Position numbers and translations under genes: made by a program | The notes under the pieces: model-generated | The model's input: only the letters and a program-made list of their open reading frames with translations | Told to the model about the DNA's origin: nothing | Databases searched by the model: none | Shown here: piece by piece, positions 48,801-59,876 of the stretch | How positions within the stretch are numbered: the first letter of the stretch is position 1 | Layout: every line of letters starts with the position of its first letter | Origin: Rhizopus arrhizus | Taxonomy: Eukaryota > Mucoromycota > Mucoromycetes > Mucorales > Rhizopodaceae | Reading direction: 5' to 3' | NCBI GenBank assembly: GCA_024220505.1 | Contig: JAKZZE010000023.1 | Span: 496,001-560,000, forward strand | Length of the DNA: 64,000 bases

Positions 48801-50469
48801 ATGGGTACCACTTTTGCTGAAAGTACAGCGGCAATCGAACATTGTAGGGATCTATGCGCGGAATTTGGATTTACAGTAAAGCAAGAAGCAAGCACACACA
48901 GGGTAAGTAGACATAAAATGTTCTTTTTCCTTTAAACTAATTTTTTTTTAGAACATTTATGTTTATTGCTCTCGTGAAGGTCTACCAGATTCATTACGCA
49001 ACCCAAAAACAAATCCACAGCGTAAGAGGCCCTCCAAAAGATGTGATTGTCGTTGGAGAGTGGTACTGTATGAAAATGAAGGTCGTTGGGAATTTCGCAA
49101 ATCATTGAATCCAGAAGCTGGTAAACACAATCATGAACTGATGCACCCAGACGAAATCGAACGCAGTTGGCCAAAGGAGGTGACGGATTTGATTTTTGAA
49201 CTTGCTCGATTACGCATGACAACCCAAGATATTAGAACACGAGTGCAAGCACAATTTCCAAATATAAATTGGAACGAGCGTCGTTTCTATAACCGACTAT
49301 CTGAAGAAAGACAAAAGATAAAGCTACGAGACACCACAGAGCGTACACATGATTTATGTCAAATTTGGAGTAAGATATGTACCTTGACGGCTGGTAACGA
49401 TGAGCTGTCCCAGTTTATTAAACATGAACTCACAGCCCTCTATCAAACTTTGTGTGAGACGACACAGATCGATATTACTACACTACCAGTGCCTACTGTA
49501 TTTAGTGATGATGGTTCAGAGATCAGAGAAGATATGACGGAAGATAACAGCAGTATCAGTCCCACTAGTTCTTCTCGTCGGTCATCAAAACAGAGTGGGA
49601 GTAACGCGCCCAAGGGTTTCTTGCCAGTTGAAATTCCAAAGCAAACGTATTATATCAAAGTACATAACCAGCGTGTTATTCAAGAAGCTCAATTGATAAG
49701 AAGTCAACGAAGAAGTAGAACGTTATCAGACGAGGCACAGCTCTATATGCTCCAGCCACCAAGAAAAATGTCAAGAAAGGGTAAAGACAGAGAATCAATG
49801 GTTACAGAGGATAAGCTAATGCCAGATCATATCTTTCAACTAAATCATCCACCTCCCCCACATCCTCATCATTATAGTAGAGCCACTAATAGTACACCTG
49901 GCACACCCACCAATAATAGTCATGTACCCATCTTGACAGCCCCTCCTCCAACTCATACACAACAACAACAACAACAACGGTCTTCAAGACAACCGATACA
50001 CGTATCTTCATTTGTCTATACTTACGATAGCAACAATATGTCCCTTGACTCCCCTATTCCTGGATATCACCCGCAATTCTCAAACGCATATCATATGAAT
50101 GCAACCCCCAGTCCTACCTCCTTTAATGAAATGCAATTTGGATTCGATCAACCCATCGTACGAACGAATGAACCAAGTAATAGTGTGCCCTCTATGGCTT
50201 CTAAAAACATAGCACAACCCGCGTGTTCTTATGGTCAGACGACGACAACAACAGCAACAGCACCAACTCAACCTGATACCACTCACCAGATCTATACAAT
50301 GAATCATCCCGTTTCAAAATCATCTGCACGAATGTATGAACAAGATATGTCAAACAGAAATAGTGCATACCATCATAATATGTATATGCGTCCATCAAAT
50401 AATGTTATACCAATGTATAATCAACCTCCACCTTCGCAGCAGCAAGAAACAGATGGTTCAAGAATATAA
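48801..50469 (+). CDS. FAR1-type (WRKY-GCM1 superfamily) zinc-finger transcription factor
   Basis: Two exons, 48801-48902 and 48952-50469, giving 539 aa. The N-terminal ~100 residues form a FAR1-like DNA-binding domain derived from Mutator-type transposases. It has the helix AAIEHCRDLCAEFGFTVK, then zinc ligands C40 (YVYCSREG), C65/C67 (KRCDCRW) and the H-x-H pair H93/H95 (GKHNHEL). Next comes a helical region (ELARLRMTTQDIRTRVQAQFP). The rest is disordered and rich in Pro, Ser, Gln and Asn, with a Q6 run and His/Pro stretches, typical of a transactivation region. A bipartite basic motif lies near RSQRRSRTLS. No transposase catalytic domain follows, so it is a domesticated or captured factor rather than an element. 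Target genes are unknown. Confidence 0.85.
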
Positions 50470-53204
50470 ACATTTCCAACAATTATAATAAAAACACTTA
50501 GAATATGCCCTCTCAATCATACTCAACACATACACCTTTTTTTAATTTTTTATTTTTGTAATTTGTATCATTTTCCCCTCCCTTTTTTTAAAGAAAAAAA
50601 AAAAAGAATGACACACAAATTTATAATAATATTGGTAATAGATTTGTAATCACTTGTTTACTGTATATAAAATGTTGTATGATTCAATAAATTGTTCATA
50701 TGTAATCCAATTCTCATTCTTTAAAAATGAAGCATATGTTTTCACATCATTTATGCATCTTCTTCCTCACTTTTCTTTGTAATAAAAATCAATTATGCAA
50801 TCTTAATGACGCGTCAATTTGAACAATATGAACAATTTGAAGCGTACATCTTTTGAGATAATCATTATCTAGAAATTCCATTTTATCAAATCTAAAAATT
50901 TTCAAGTTAATCTAATGAAAAAAAAATATAATAACTTTAATCTGAAATTTAGCCACTCACAAACCTTTATGATCCTTATAAAAAAGGAATTCAGTAGATC
51001 AATCCTGTTTATCGTACGAGTTACATTTTTTTTGGGGGGGTAGGAATATCGCAACCTTCGTTCCCTCCTTCTAAAAAGTATGTTTTTTCTTGTTTGACAA
51101 GGCTTTTTTATGCATAACGAACATAAAAAAGGAGAAAAAAGGGCGTCATCGTAGACGTGCCAAAATGACGATCTGTAAATTTTATTATTAATATTTTCTC
51201 TTAAAAAAAAAGCGGATAAAGTAAAGATTAAAAAGAGGACGGTGAACGTGTTTATCAGTGCGACAGTCGTACATGATAATAATTGAGCCAGTTTGAGTTG
51301 AATGTTCCCAGCCAAATTTTGCCCCATTTTTTATTGTGTGTTCGTGTTATTTTTGAGGATATTTTACTGATCCAAAATAATTGCAGAGTTCAGTTCTCTA
51401 GATTTTATGCATATTTAAAGATGTAAGATGGCTTTTGCTTAAAAAATATTTATGATTTTCGTGAAAAACCTTGAAATGATTTAATATTTAATATTTAGTT
51501 TTAAATTTTCTTATAATCTTAAAAAAGAATGGATTTGACTAGCTGTAAAAGATAAGATAAATATTGTACTTTTTATTACATTAAAATCAGTAGATTTCAA
51601 AGAGAAACCTATTGAACAGTATTCGGTTTATTGTTCTGTTTTGGTAAAGCCAATTAATTAATTAAAACTCTTTTTCAAATCGTAGCGCAACACAATGCAC
51701 TTATATTAAAAAAGCAACGCTCTTCCCTAAATTGAAGAAATATAAAAAGTCAGGCTCCATTGCCTTTATCGTCAAAAAAGGAAGCTCGTACGGATTTTAT
51801 AAAAAATAGAAAAAAATGATGAAATGGGATATGTCGCGTGGCAAGTATACAAAATTAAAAATTGATACATGCTGAGTACATTTTTATTTTATTATTTAAG
51901 AGAAAACAGCAAAAATAATAAATAAAGAAGATGGTAACTAAAAAGGGTATAATGGTAAGTATTGTGAGTTTTTTGTAACAAACAAAAAAAAAATCAATTC
52001 AGTTAGACCTAGGAATTAAAACAAAGCCATGTAAACTAAGGCTCATGCACATAATCATTGGTAATTATTACTAATTTTTACTGACTTGGGGAACTAATAT
52101 GCAATTTTCTATTCTAAATATTAGGAATTTTAAATTAAAAAAAAAAACTTGATCCAATTAAACAATAAAAGTCTAAAAATTAAATAAAACTTTCATTTTG
52201 TAATCTTTTGTTATATGCTTTAATTTTTATTATTATTATTATAGAATAGTGTCCTTTTTATTAAAACCTTGTCGTAAAGCTTGTTGTCTATATGCTTCGA
52301 CCGCGCCAATCGTGTAACACTCAATTTAGTTGCGACAATTGAACTTTACGTTGTACCATACATCAAAAAAAGGACGTATCCGGGCCAACAGTGTAACCTA
52401 ATTAGTTCTTTTCTCTCTTTCTTTCCTAGTGTCACGAACAAATTAAAAATAAATGAGTTCCTTATTCCTCCGGACAACGGAACAAAAAGATAAACTAGCT
52501 TTTTTTTTTTGAGTTTGATCACAAGCCACATAAAAAAGGAAGATTGTACTCTATCGAGTTGCATATTAATCATGTTGATGTTTTCATGATAATGTAAGTC
52601 TGTTGTAATAAGACATTATTTATGGTAAACAAAAAAAAAATACTGGTTGACACTTATTTCCTCACCATATTTTTAGCCTCTTTTTTTGTTTTGTTTTATT
52701 TTGTTTGTATACAATAAGCATTTAATTGATTCCAGCTGCTCAGCTAATATGTTACACACAGTCAACTAGTTTTTTTATGCAAAAGGGGTATTTTACTTTA
52801 CATGTTTAATAATTGAGTACCGTGCGCAGTCGCTATCCGAAAAAAACATTGCTGATATATAAAAAGAAGTTATTTACGTTTTTCGCCTCTACTCTTTTAT
52901 TTTTATTGTCAGCTACCCACTTCATGTTAAGAAGCACGAATTCACTTGCTCTATATATTTTTTTTTTTTGTTCTTAAGATACAAAATACATCCTGCTAAA
53001 TTTGAGTATGACGTCGTATTATTTTAAACTCCGTATCTGTTCACTTTTTTATTTTCAAATAAACACGCTACAAAATTGGGAAAGAGCGCAGCATAAACTT
53101 GGTTTTACTAAATTAGGATTTTGCATAAAAAAATGGATACATCATAATAGAAATAAATGTTATCATTTTTTTTCTTTTTTTTTTAAACATTTTTAACATA
53201 TACC
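50470..53204. other. AT-rich intergenic region
   Basis: 2.7 kb with no gene that I can support. A minus-strand open stretch (51327-50902) starts at an ATG and begins with a hydrophobic segment, but it has no codon structure or neighbours to support it. AT-rich microsatellite-like stretches occur (for example TTATTATTATTATTAT near 52229-52244). The last 200 bp before 53205 are T-rich. Confidence 0.45.
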
Positions 53205-54046
53205 ATGTACACATTGTCCACTTTACCTAGAGAAATTCTATATATAATAGCAACCTTTTTGGATATACAAGACTTAGTGACTGTTGCAAGATTAAACAAT
53301 TGGTATGGGTATTGGCTATCATGTATATTAAGTGAGCGTATGAAGGAGCTAGTAGAGAAAGAAGGTTGGCGAATACATGTAAGCATACACATCGAGATGG
53401 AAAAAAGGAGGAAATATCAACGTATACATAGATTGACATATTGGCTACTTCACATCCATCATCTCAAGATAACACACCTTCAATTGCATTCTCAACAGAA
53501 CTCTTATTACTAAGCGAATTTTGTCGAGTGAATCCAGTGACACTCACACTCGAATTTCTATTGTGTCCCATAGATGATGATGGACTGGATGCTGTAAAGA
53601 ATGCACCGATCAGCACACGATCTCTTGTAATGTTTAACAAAGTAACAACCAACATCAATATTGTTGCTTACTTTGCTCAAATATCACCCAAAAAAAGACT
53701 TCAACATATCAACCAAGCTGGTAGTGCACTCATAAATGATCTTGTGTTATGGAGAAAGCTATCAGACGACTCGCACAGCCACGGAGTAGCATGTATGAGA
53801 TCAGGGTTTAGATTGAGTTACGAGTTGTCGACTGAATCAGAGAATACAGAGATAGTTAAGGTAGTGGATCAATTTAAAAATGATTATGATCAGCATCAGT
53901 CAACAGAAGGCCAAGAAGAAAAAGTGCATCTGGTTATTTCGTTTGATAAAATATATGTATCTCCTGAATGGTGGATTAAACAGATGGAAGTACCCATGTA
54001 CAGTAGTAATGATCCACAAGATTATCTTGTTCACGGATTGTGGTAA
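53205..54046 (+). CDS. F-box protein
   Basis: Two exons, 53205-53378 and 53432-54046, joined by a 53-bp GTAAGC...CATAG intron in frame, giving 262 aa. The N-terminus is an F-box (LPREILYIIATFLDIQDLVTVARLN, about 7-31, then NNWYGYWLS), which would bind Skp1 and recruit substrates to an SCF ubiquitin ligase. The remainder has alternating beta-strand-like segments with no leucine-rich or WD repeats that I can see. It ends at TAA at 54044-54046, 272 bp before the next plus-strand gene. The substrate is unknown. Confidence 0.85.
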
Positions 54047-54318
54047 TTCCTTTTGCAAAAAAGATGATGCGATGTCATCTTTTGCTAATATTGGAGCTAC
54101 AAATCACCTTTTTAATAAAGAGAAACTCCATTTAGTACTTGCATCTCTTTCTCTTTTGGTGCAGAAGCTCCAAAAAAAAAAAAAACAGTATATAGAAAAC
54201 AGGAGTAAGGTAAGATAGGAACTGTCTTTTAAGTGTTTAAAAAAGCCAGTGAAAATAATGCTTGATTTTTAATGTGACTTGAAAAAGAGATTAAGCAGCT
54301 TCTTTTCCTTTTCTTAAT

Positions 54319-55507
54319 ATGAATGTAAGCTCTTTCACTGCGAAATGCATAAACACAAAAAAGTAAACCATTTTTTTGTAGGAAATTACCACCTTGATTG
54401 TAAAACATTTACCAGATTTCATTATACACTCTTCTGAATTACAAAAAAATTACTTCAAGCCATATAAGCCAATTTCAACTCGGTTTATGCAGAGTCAAGC
54501 CATGGTAATAACAGAATCTCTCTCTTTTTTTTGTTTTCTAATCAATTCATAAGATTCTTTTTGTTATTTAGCCTGGCTTTGTATTTATTGATTTTATTGA
54601 TCGAAATGCAGCTGAAGATGCTTACAAAGAATTAAACAAGATAAACTTTGGACTTTACTATAAGCCAATTAAAGTAGAGTATGCTAAACCCGATCCAAAT
54701 AGACAGGCTTCACTAGAACTGCCGTAAACATCCTTCTTTTCCTACACTGAATACTTTTCTAACTTTATTTGCTGTAGACAAACATCTTTAGAACAAATGG
54801 CCGAACCTATTGCGCCTTTACATGGTATCAACTATCCAGCCAATCCAAATTTAAGATATCAATATCCTGATCCAACACCAGATATAATTTCTAATATATC
54901 ACATGCCTTAGCGTCTGTACCTCGACTGTACACACAGGTCCTTCATTTGATGAACAAAATGAACATGCCACCTCCGTTTGGCCCTATGGAAAAGAAATCA
55001 CAATCCACTATTTTGAAAAAACGTAAAGAAGATGCCCTACTCTCAAGTGACGAGTCTGAACTAGAAGAACAGGAGGATGCTACGACGAGCAAGGAGCAGG
55101 AAGAACGCGTCAAACAAGCAAGACAAGCCCGTATAGCAGCCGAAAAGCAACGACTGGTTCTGAAAAAAACCAAGACGGTCGATAAAGTGCAGCAGATTCA
55201 ATCCAAATGTCTTGCGTCCCATCAACTGGCCCAGTGGCCCGCCTTCAAGGCTTACAATGCGGGAGAACCCAGTGCAAGGTTGTATATCAAAAACTTGCAC
55301 AAAAAATGCTCTGAACAAGACTTGCAACAGATTTATTCTGTATTTTCAAAGGATATCAAGGTGAATTTGATGCGGAAGGGTAAGCTTCGGGATCAAGCAT
55401 TTGTTACGTTCCCCGATGAAAAAGTGGCTAAGCTTGCCTTAGAAAGTACGAACGGCTATGTGTTACATGATCGTCCAATGGCTGTATTGTTCAGTAAATC
55501 CAAATAA
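54319..55507 (+). CDS. RNPC3: U11/U12 snRNP 65K protein (minor spliceosome)
   Basis: Bridges U11 and U12 snRNPs in the minor spliceosome that removes U12-type introns. Four exons: 54319-54324 (only MN), 54382-54504, 54572-54723, 54778-55507, total 336 aa with frame closure. The N-terminal RRM (TTLIVKHLPDF, then GFVFIDFIDR) is followed by the family signature between the RRMs: INYPANPNLRYQYPDP and YTQVLHLMNKMNMPPPFGP. A charged Ser/Glu/Lys region precedes the C-terminal RRM (ARLYIKNLHKKC, QAFVTFPDEK, NGYVLHDRPM), which binds U12 in the human protein. It is shorter than the human 517 aa but complete in domains. Its presence implies that this fungus keeps U12-type splicing. Confidence 0.93.
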
Positions 55508-56059
55508 ATTTTTTTCTTAGTGACTCGGCTATAGTGGAGTCACATATAGGTGACGAATATAAAAAACTTGTCAGTCTTGTAGTTTTCCAATTTTCTCTTT
55601 CTTTCTTATTCTACAATACATGTATTAAACAAGAGGTAAAGTGTACTTTTAATCGTTCTTTATGTGATGGGTAAAATGATGCAAAACTTTTTTGGTCCCG
55701 AATCTTGACAGCATTTTCCTATTTGGCCTTTTGGGTCTATCTACGAGATGTGGGTTAACCAAGGTGAACAATCTCTGAAGAATATCAATCACATAAAGAC
55801 TATATTCTATGTTTCATTTTTACTAAATTTAATTTTTATAGTGAAAAAGCTAATGGCTCTTTAACTGTTGTTTTATACATCTTTTAATAAATTATTTTTT
55901 AATAACTTTCAATTTTTGTCTTTATGCTTTCATTTCTTTTTCATTTTTTGAATAATATTTCCAATTTTTAAAGTACAAAAAAAAAATAAGTCTTTCGAGG
56001 CGAAAAAATTTATTTTATATAAAAACACAAACTATACATAAAAAATTTGACTATATAAA
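55508..56059. other. Convergent intergenic region
   Basis: About 550 bp between convergent U11/U12-65K and TIM13. AT-rich with AATAAA-like signals for both strands. No gene is seen. Confidence 0.5.
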
Positions 56060-56454
56060 TTACATGCTACCGCCTTGTTCACGTTGAAGTCTGGAGATAT
56101 AGGCACGAGAAACAACGTTCCATGCTTCCATATAACGGTCCATGCATTTTGAAAGACAAGCTTGTTCACCGGATTCAAGACGAGGTCCAGGCTTGGGAAC
56201 ACACTTTAAATAACATTTCTCGTTGATTTTCTAAAATATTGTTAGTTTTTTTTTGCTTTTCCTTCCCGTTGTATTTTTTTACGTTAATGAGCTCTTGAGC
56301 ATTGGCTAAAGCAAGTTCAGAACGAACTTGGTCCATAACTTCTTGCTTTTTGTTGCCCTAATCACAAATCTCTCAATAAACACGTATTTCTCTTTGGTTT
56401 CTGCTTATTTACAATGTCACCACCAAGGTTGTAGTTTGAAGAATAGTCGCTCAT
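56060..56454 (-). CDS. TIM13: Mitochondrial small Tim chaperone TIM13
   Basis: Intermembrane-space chaperone that, with Tim8, escorts hydrophobic precursors. Three short exons on the minus strand: 56454-56413, 56357-56283, 56230-56060, total 95 aa, each phase-0 and in frame. Twin C-x3-C motifs are seen: CYLKC (C45, C49) and CLSKC (C64, C68), separated by 14 residues, followed by the Tim13-type end [16 protein letters not shown]. Ends GGSM-stop at 56060-56062. Divergent from the SUN gene, with 177 bp between the starts. Confidence 0.95.
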
Positions 56455-56631
56455 GTTTAAAGTAAAAGAAAAAAAAAAGTCAAAAAAACGAAACCAACCC
56501 CCCTACGCTACATATCTAAGCCACACATGGGGAGAATAAATCGAGTCAATTACACAAAGAGTCGGAATTATAAATTAATATGTAACCTCTTTTTTCATTA
56601 TTATCCATTTTTCTTTTCTCCTTTTTTTATT
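56455..56631. promoter_or_regulatory. Compact divergent promoter TIM13 / SUN gene
   Basis: Only 177 bp separate the two start codons. It includes A10 close to TIM13 and CT-rich DNA close to the SUN gene. Two genes on different organelle membranes share it; co-regulation is only a possibility. Confidence 0.5.
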
Positions 56632-58673
56632 ATGTCTGATACGCCTTACAGATACAATCATTCATTATCACCAAATAAAGAAAAATATTCAGGCGAGTTA
56701 AGAGACACATCAGTGAATATAGCCTCTGCTATTTCTAGTGCTTCACGATATGGTTCACCACATTATTTTACAAGAAGTAAAAGTACTAGTAGTGTGAGCC
56801 ATAGTCCAAAGGTAGTTGACTGTCTTGACATTCGAAATATAAATCATGAAGCCATCAAGAATGATATGGAATTGAAAAGTGAGATTATTTTTGCAAACAA
56901 TGTAAAAACATTTTTTTAATATAGCCTGTTTTAGGTATATCCAAAAAACCTTATGCATTCAATGCTCATCCAGATGATGATACAAGCATAGACGAAGGGT
57001 ACGAAGATTTTGATGCATACGACGAACTCGAATTGATGGTCAATCATCCAGAGCTTGAAGAAGCCATGAGAAGGATGATACAACAAAGAGAACAGCTTCA
57101 ACAAATGGAAGAACAACTGCTGGCACAACATAAACAACAAAGGAAAAATCAATACAACAATGAATCACAACAAGAGGATCAAGAGCAGCTGGAAGGGAGC
57201 TTGATACGTTATTATGCCAGCAAATGGCTTGAATTTATTATCTTTATTTTCTTTATGATTTATTGGATCATTAAAGAACCCATCATACGCACAGTGACAT
57301 TCTTTACAATGATCGTCTCATCTCTCTTAGTTGCGCCTGCCATCTTTGTTTGGTCCAAGTTGTTTGATCAGTGGACGCCCAATAATGAATTACGTAAACG
57401 TATTACCTCCCTTAGTACTGGCCTTTTGTTTGTTTATTTGGCCTATCTTGCTTATCCTCGCGTTCAGCCTTATATACCTACTTACCATTGGACACATGCC
57501 ACTGTTAGTCCACCTACTGCCGATCTCACAAATATCATAAGACATATATCCAGATGGGAAGAACGTGTGAATCAATTGAGTGACAAACAAGTGCGTCACG
57601 AAGCATTCTATAGCGATCTTTCATCCAAGGTGAATTCTGAATTGCAATCGATCAGGAATCAAATCAAGCAATCAACCTCAAACTTGCTTCAAAAAATCTC
57701 TAGTCAGCAAAACAATATTGAAGGTATCAATAGCCAACTAGAGCAATCAACGTTAAACTTGCTTCAGAGGATGTCCAATCAGCAAGGCGATATCGAAGCT
57801 ATAGCCAACCAGCTGGAACAATCTACCACAAATTTCCTTCAAAAATTCACTAATCAGCAAGGGGATATTGAAAATCTCAGCAATCAACACAGCAACATTG
57901 CCAACCAATATAACGACGTCGCTAACCAATATGACAGTCTTGCCAACCAGCATAGTAATCTTGCCAATGAACATAGCAACATCATCAATCAACAGGAAGC
58001 ATTGGTCCAAAAATTAAATGAGATTGAAAAGATGCTTTCATCAGTCGAATGGGGTCATAGTCAAGGATCTTGGCCAGAGTTGACACGACAAGAGATTCAG
58101 AAATACATAATTGATAAAGTCAACCAATTCATCCCACACGAAACGGCCGATTTCGCATTAGAGTCCCGAGGCGCTCGAGTGATCCATACGATGACAAGTA
58201 AGACATTTCAACCCATGAAACCTTGGTTGCAACATATCCGACGTATGATTGGTGTCTCCTCTCGTCTTCGAACCATACCCGAGATGGCACTTCAGCCTCA
58301 GACCTACCCAGGTGAATGTTGGTCAATGGAAGGAGCCAGTGGTACCTTGGCCATCTTGCTCAGCCAACCGGTGCATCTGGAAAGTATCACAATCGAGTAC
58401 CCTACCCCAGAGATTATGAGCTTCAACATGAGTACTGCGCCTAAAAACATACAGATATTGGGTATCAAGGATTTCAAGTATCATCCAGAATCTACCGTCT
58501 CTTTAGGCCTTGTTCAGTATGATGTCTACAAGAATCAAGCCATTCAAAATTTCTTGTTAGATTCAAATGATGATGTCTTTGAAGCTGTGATCATTAAGGT
58601 TTTATCCAATTGGGGAAATCTTTTACATACTGATCTTTATCGTGTTCGACTTCACGGTGCTCCTCCTGTATAA
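56632..58673 (+). CDS. SUN-domain nuclear-envelope protein
   Basis: Inner-nuclear-membrane half of the LINC complex that links chromatin to the cytoskeleton through KASH proteins. Two exons, 56632-56878 and 56935-58673, joined at a GTGAGA...TTTTAG intron, total 661 aa. Layout: disordered N-terminus (~1-110); acidic patch and a Gln-rich helix (~115-165); two to three membrane segments (~178-262: FIIFIFFMIYW, MIVSSLLVAPAIFVW, GLLFVYLAYLAYP); a long coiled coil (~285-460) with three ~25-residue repeats of the form QSTxNLLQ...NQQGDIE and then NQHSN/NQYND heptads; and a C-terminal SUN domain (~485-658: DFALESRGARVIH, YPGECWSMEGASG, SAPKNI-like TAPKNIQI, VLSNWGN, YRVRLHG). A complete SUN fold is suggested. 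Confidence 0.93.
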
Positions 58674-58861
58674 ATCTTTTATTTTTAATGTAAATAGCTC
58701 ATGGATGCTAATGATTCACTTTATGATAATTAATAAAAAAAAAAAAAACTAAAAGTATACTTTGGTCTGCGTTTTGTTTCATTACAGCTAAAAAAATATA
58801 TATATTGTGAAACAAGCTAAAAAAAAGGGGGGAGAGGTTTAAAACATTATTTTATAAGGAT
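58674..58861. other. Convergent spacer
   Basis: 188 bp between the stop codons of the SUN gene and the hydrolase gene, with A14 near 58736 and AT repeats. No gene is seen. Confidence 0.5.
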
Positions 58862-59876
58862 TTAAGCAGAAGCATTGAAGCACTTGTTAAAGAAGTTGAC
58901 AGTCAATTGGATAGCTTCAGTAGCTCTCTTTCTATTTTCTTCGTTATCATAGTCACCACGAGCAGCACAGAAACCATGGACCATGTCATCAAATCGGTGA
59001 TGCTCACAAAGAGATCCAAAGGGCTTCTTGGAAAGAACCTCCATGTATTCAGTCTATTAAAAAAAATGAGCACGTGTGCATGATTTCTTGATGTTTTTCA
59101 ACTTACCATATCGGGTTCATTCTTACTGGGAATTGCCAAGATAGGAGCACCAGCACCCTCAGCATCCTTCACATCAACGAATGAAGGGTGAATCAAAGAG
59201 GCACAGACAAAGAAAGGCAATTGAGCAGTGATTTGAACTGCGATCTTTTTTTCAAAAAAGGTAAGTTTCGATCGCGATTGAATTATTTCTAGAACAAAAA
59301 AAAAAAATACCTTTGCACCCCAGCAGAAACCGACCAAAGCAGCAGCATCAACACCTTGCTCTTTAAGATAATTTTGAACGCGTTCAATTTGAGGGGCAAT
59401 CTATGAAGTCGTCTTAATAAAATGAACTATAGGATATCACAACAATACTTACAATCTCAATAGTGCCCACTTTACCAAGCCAAGCTAACAATGTGTCCAT
59501 ACTACACATCTTGTCATGACCATCATCACCACGGAAGAAGTCAGGCATGACAACTCTCCAACCACAGTGCTTGGCCAAGATATCACAAAATTGCTTGGTG
59601 TTGTTGCTATTCATTTATATGTAAACATATATACGCGATTCACTGTTCAATAAGGACTTACTGCATAGCATAAATATCATAAATAACAAGAACAGCCTTC
59701 TTGGCATCCTATCAAGAGAATAACGTTATACAAAAAATATTGTTGCTTGTTGATTTTTCACAAACCTTGGGTCCAACAGTATACATGGGAAGATCACCAA
59801 TGTTCTCTATAGAACCAATAGCCTCATAAGTAGAAGTAACGGCAGGGATAGAACAGCAGGCTTTGGAATAAGACAT
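58862..59876 (-). CDS. Dienelactone-hydrolase family alpha/beta hydrolase
   Basis: Small cytosolic alpha/beta hydrolase of the carboxymethylenebutenolidase (DLH) family. Six exons: 59876-59766, 59708-59662, 59606-59453, 59400-59311, 59244-59107, 59053-58862, total 243 aa, frames closing exactly. The nucleophile elbow is GFCWGAK with Cys (C130) as in DLH, and the catalytic His is in DMVHGF (H206). The acidic partner is probably in NEPDM (~177-180). Start MSYSKACCS at the ATG 59874-59876. The natural substrate is not evident; many fungal members act on lactones of aromatic breakdown or are of unknown role. Confidence 0.92.

Noticed and set aside
50902..51327. Minus-strand frame of 141 codons with a hydrophobic start
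   Set aside because: No recognisable domain, A/T-run-derived residues in the second half and no supporting signals.
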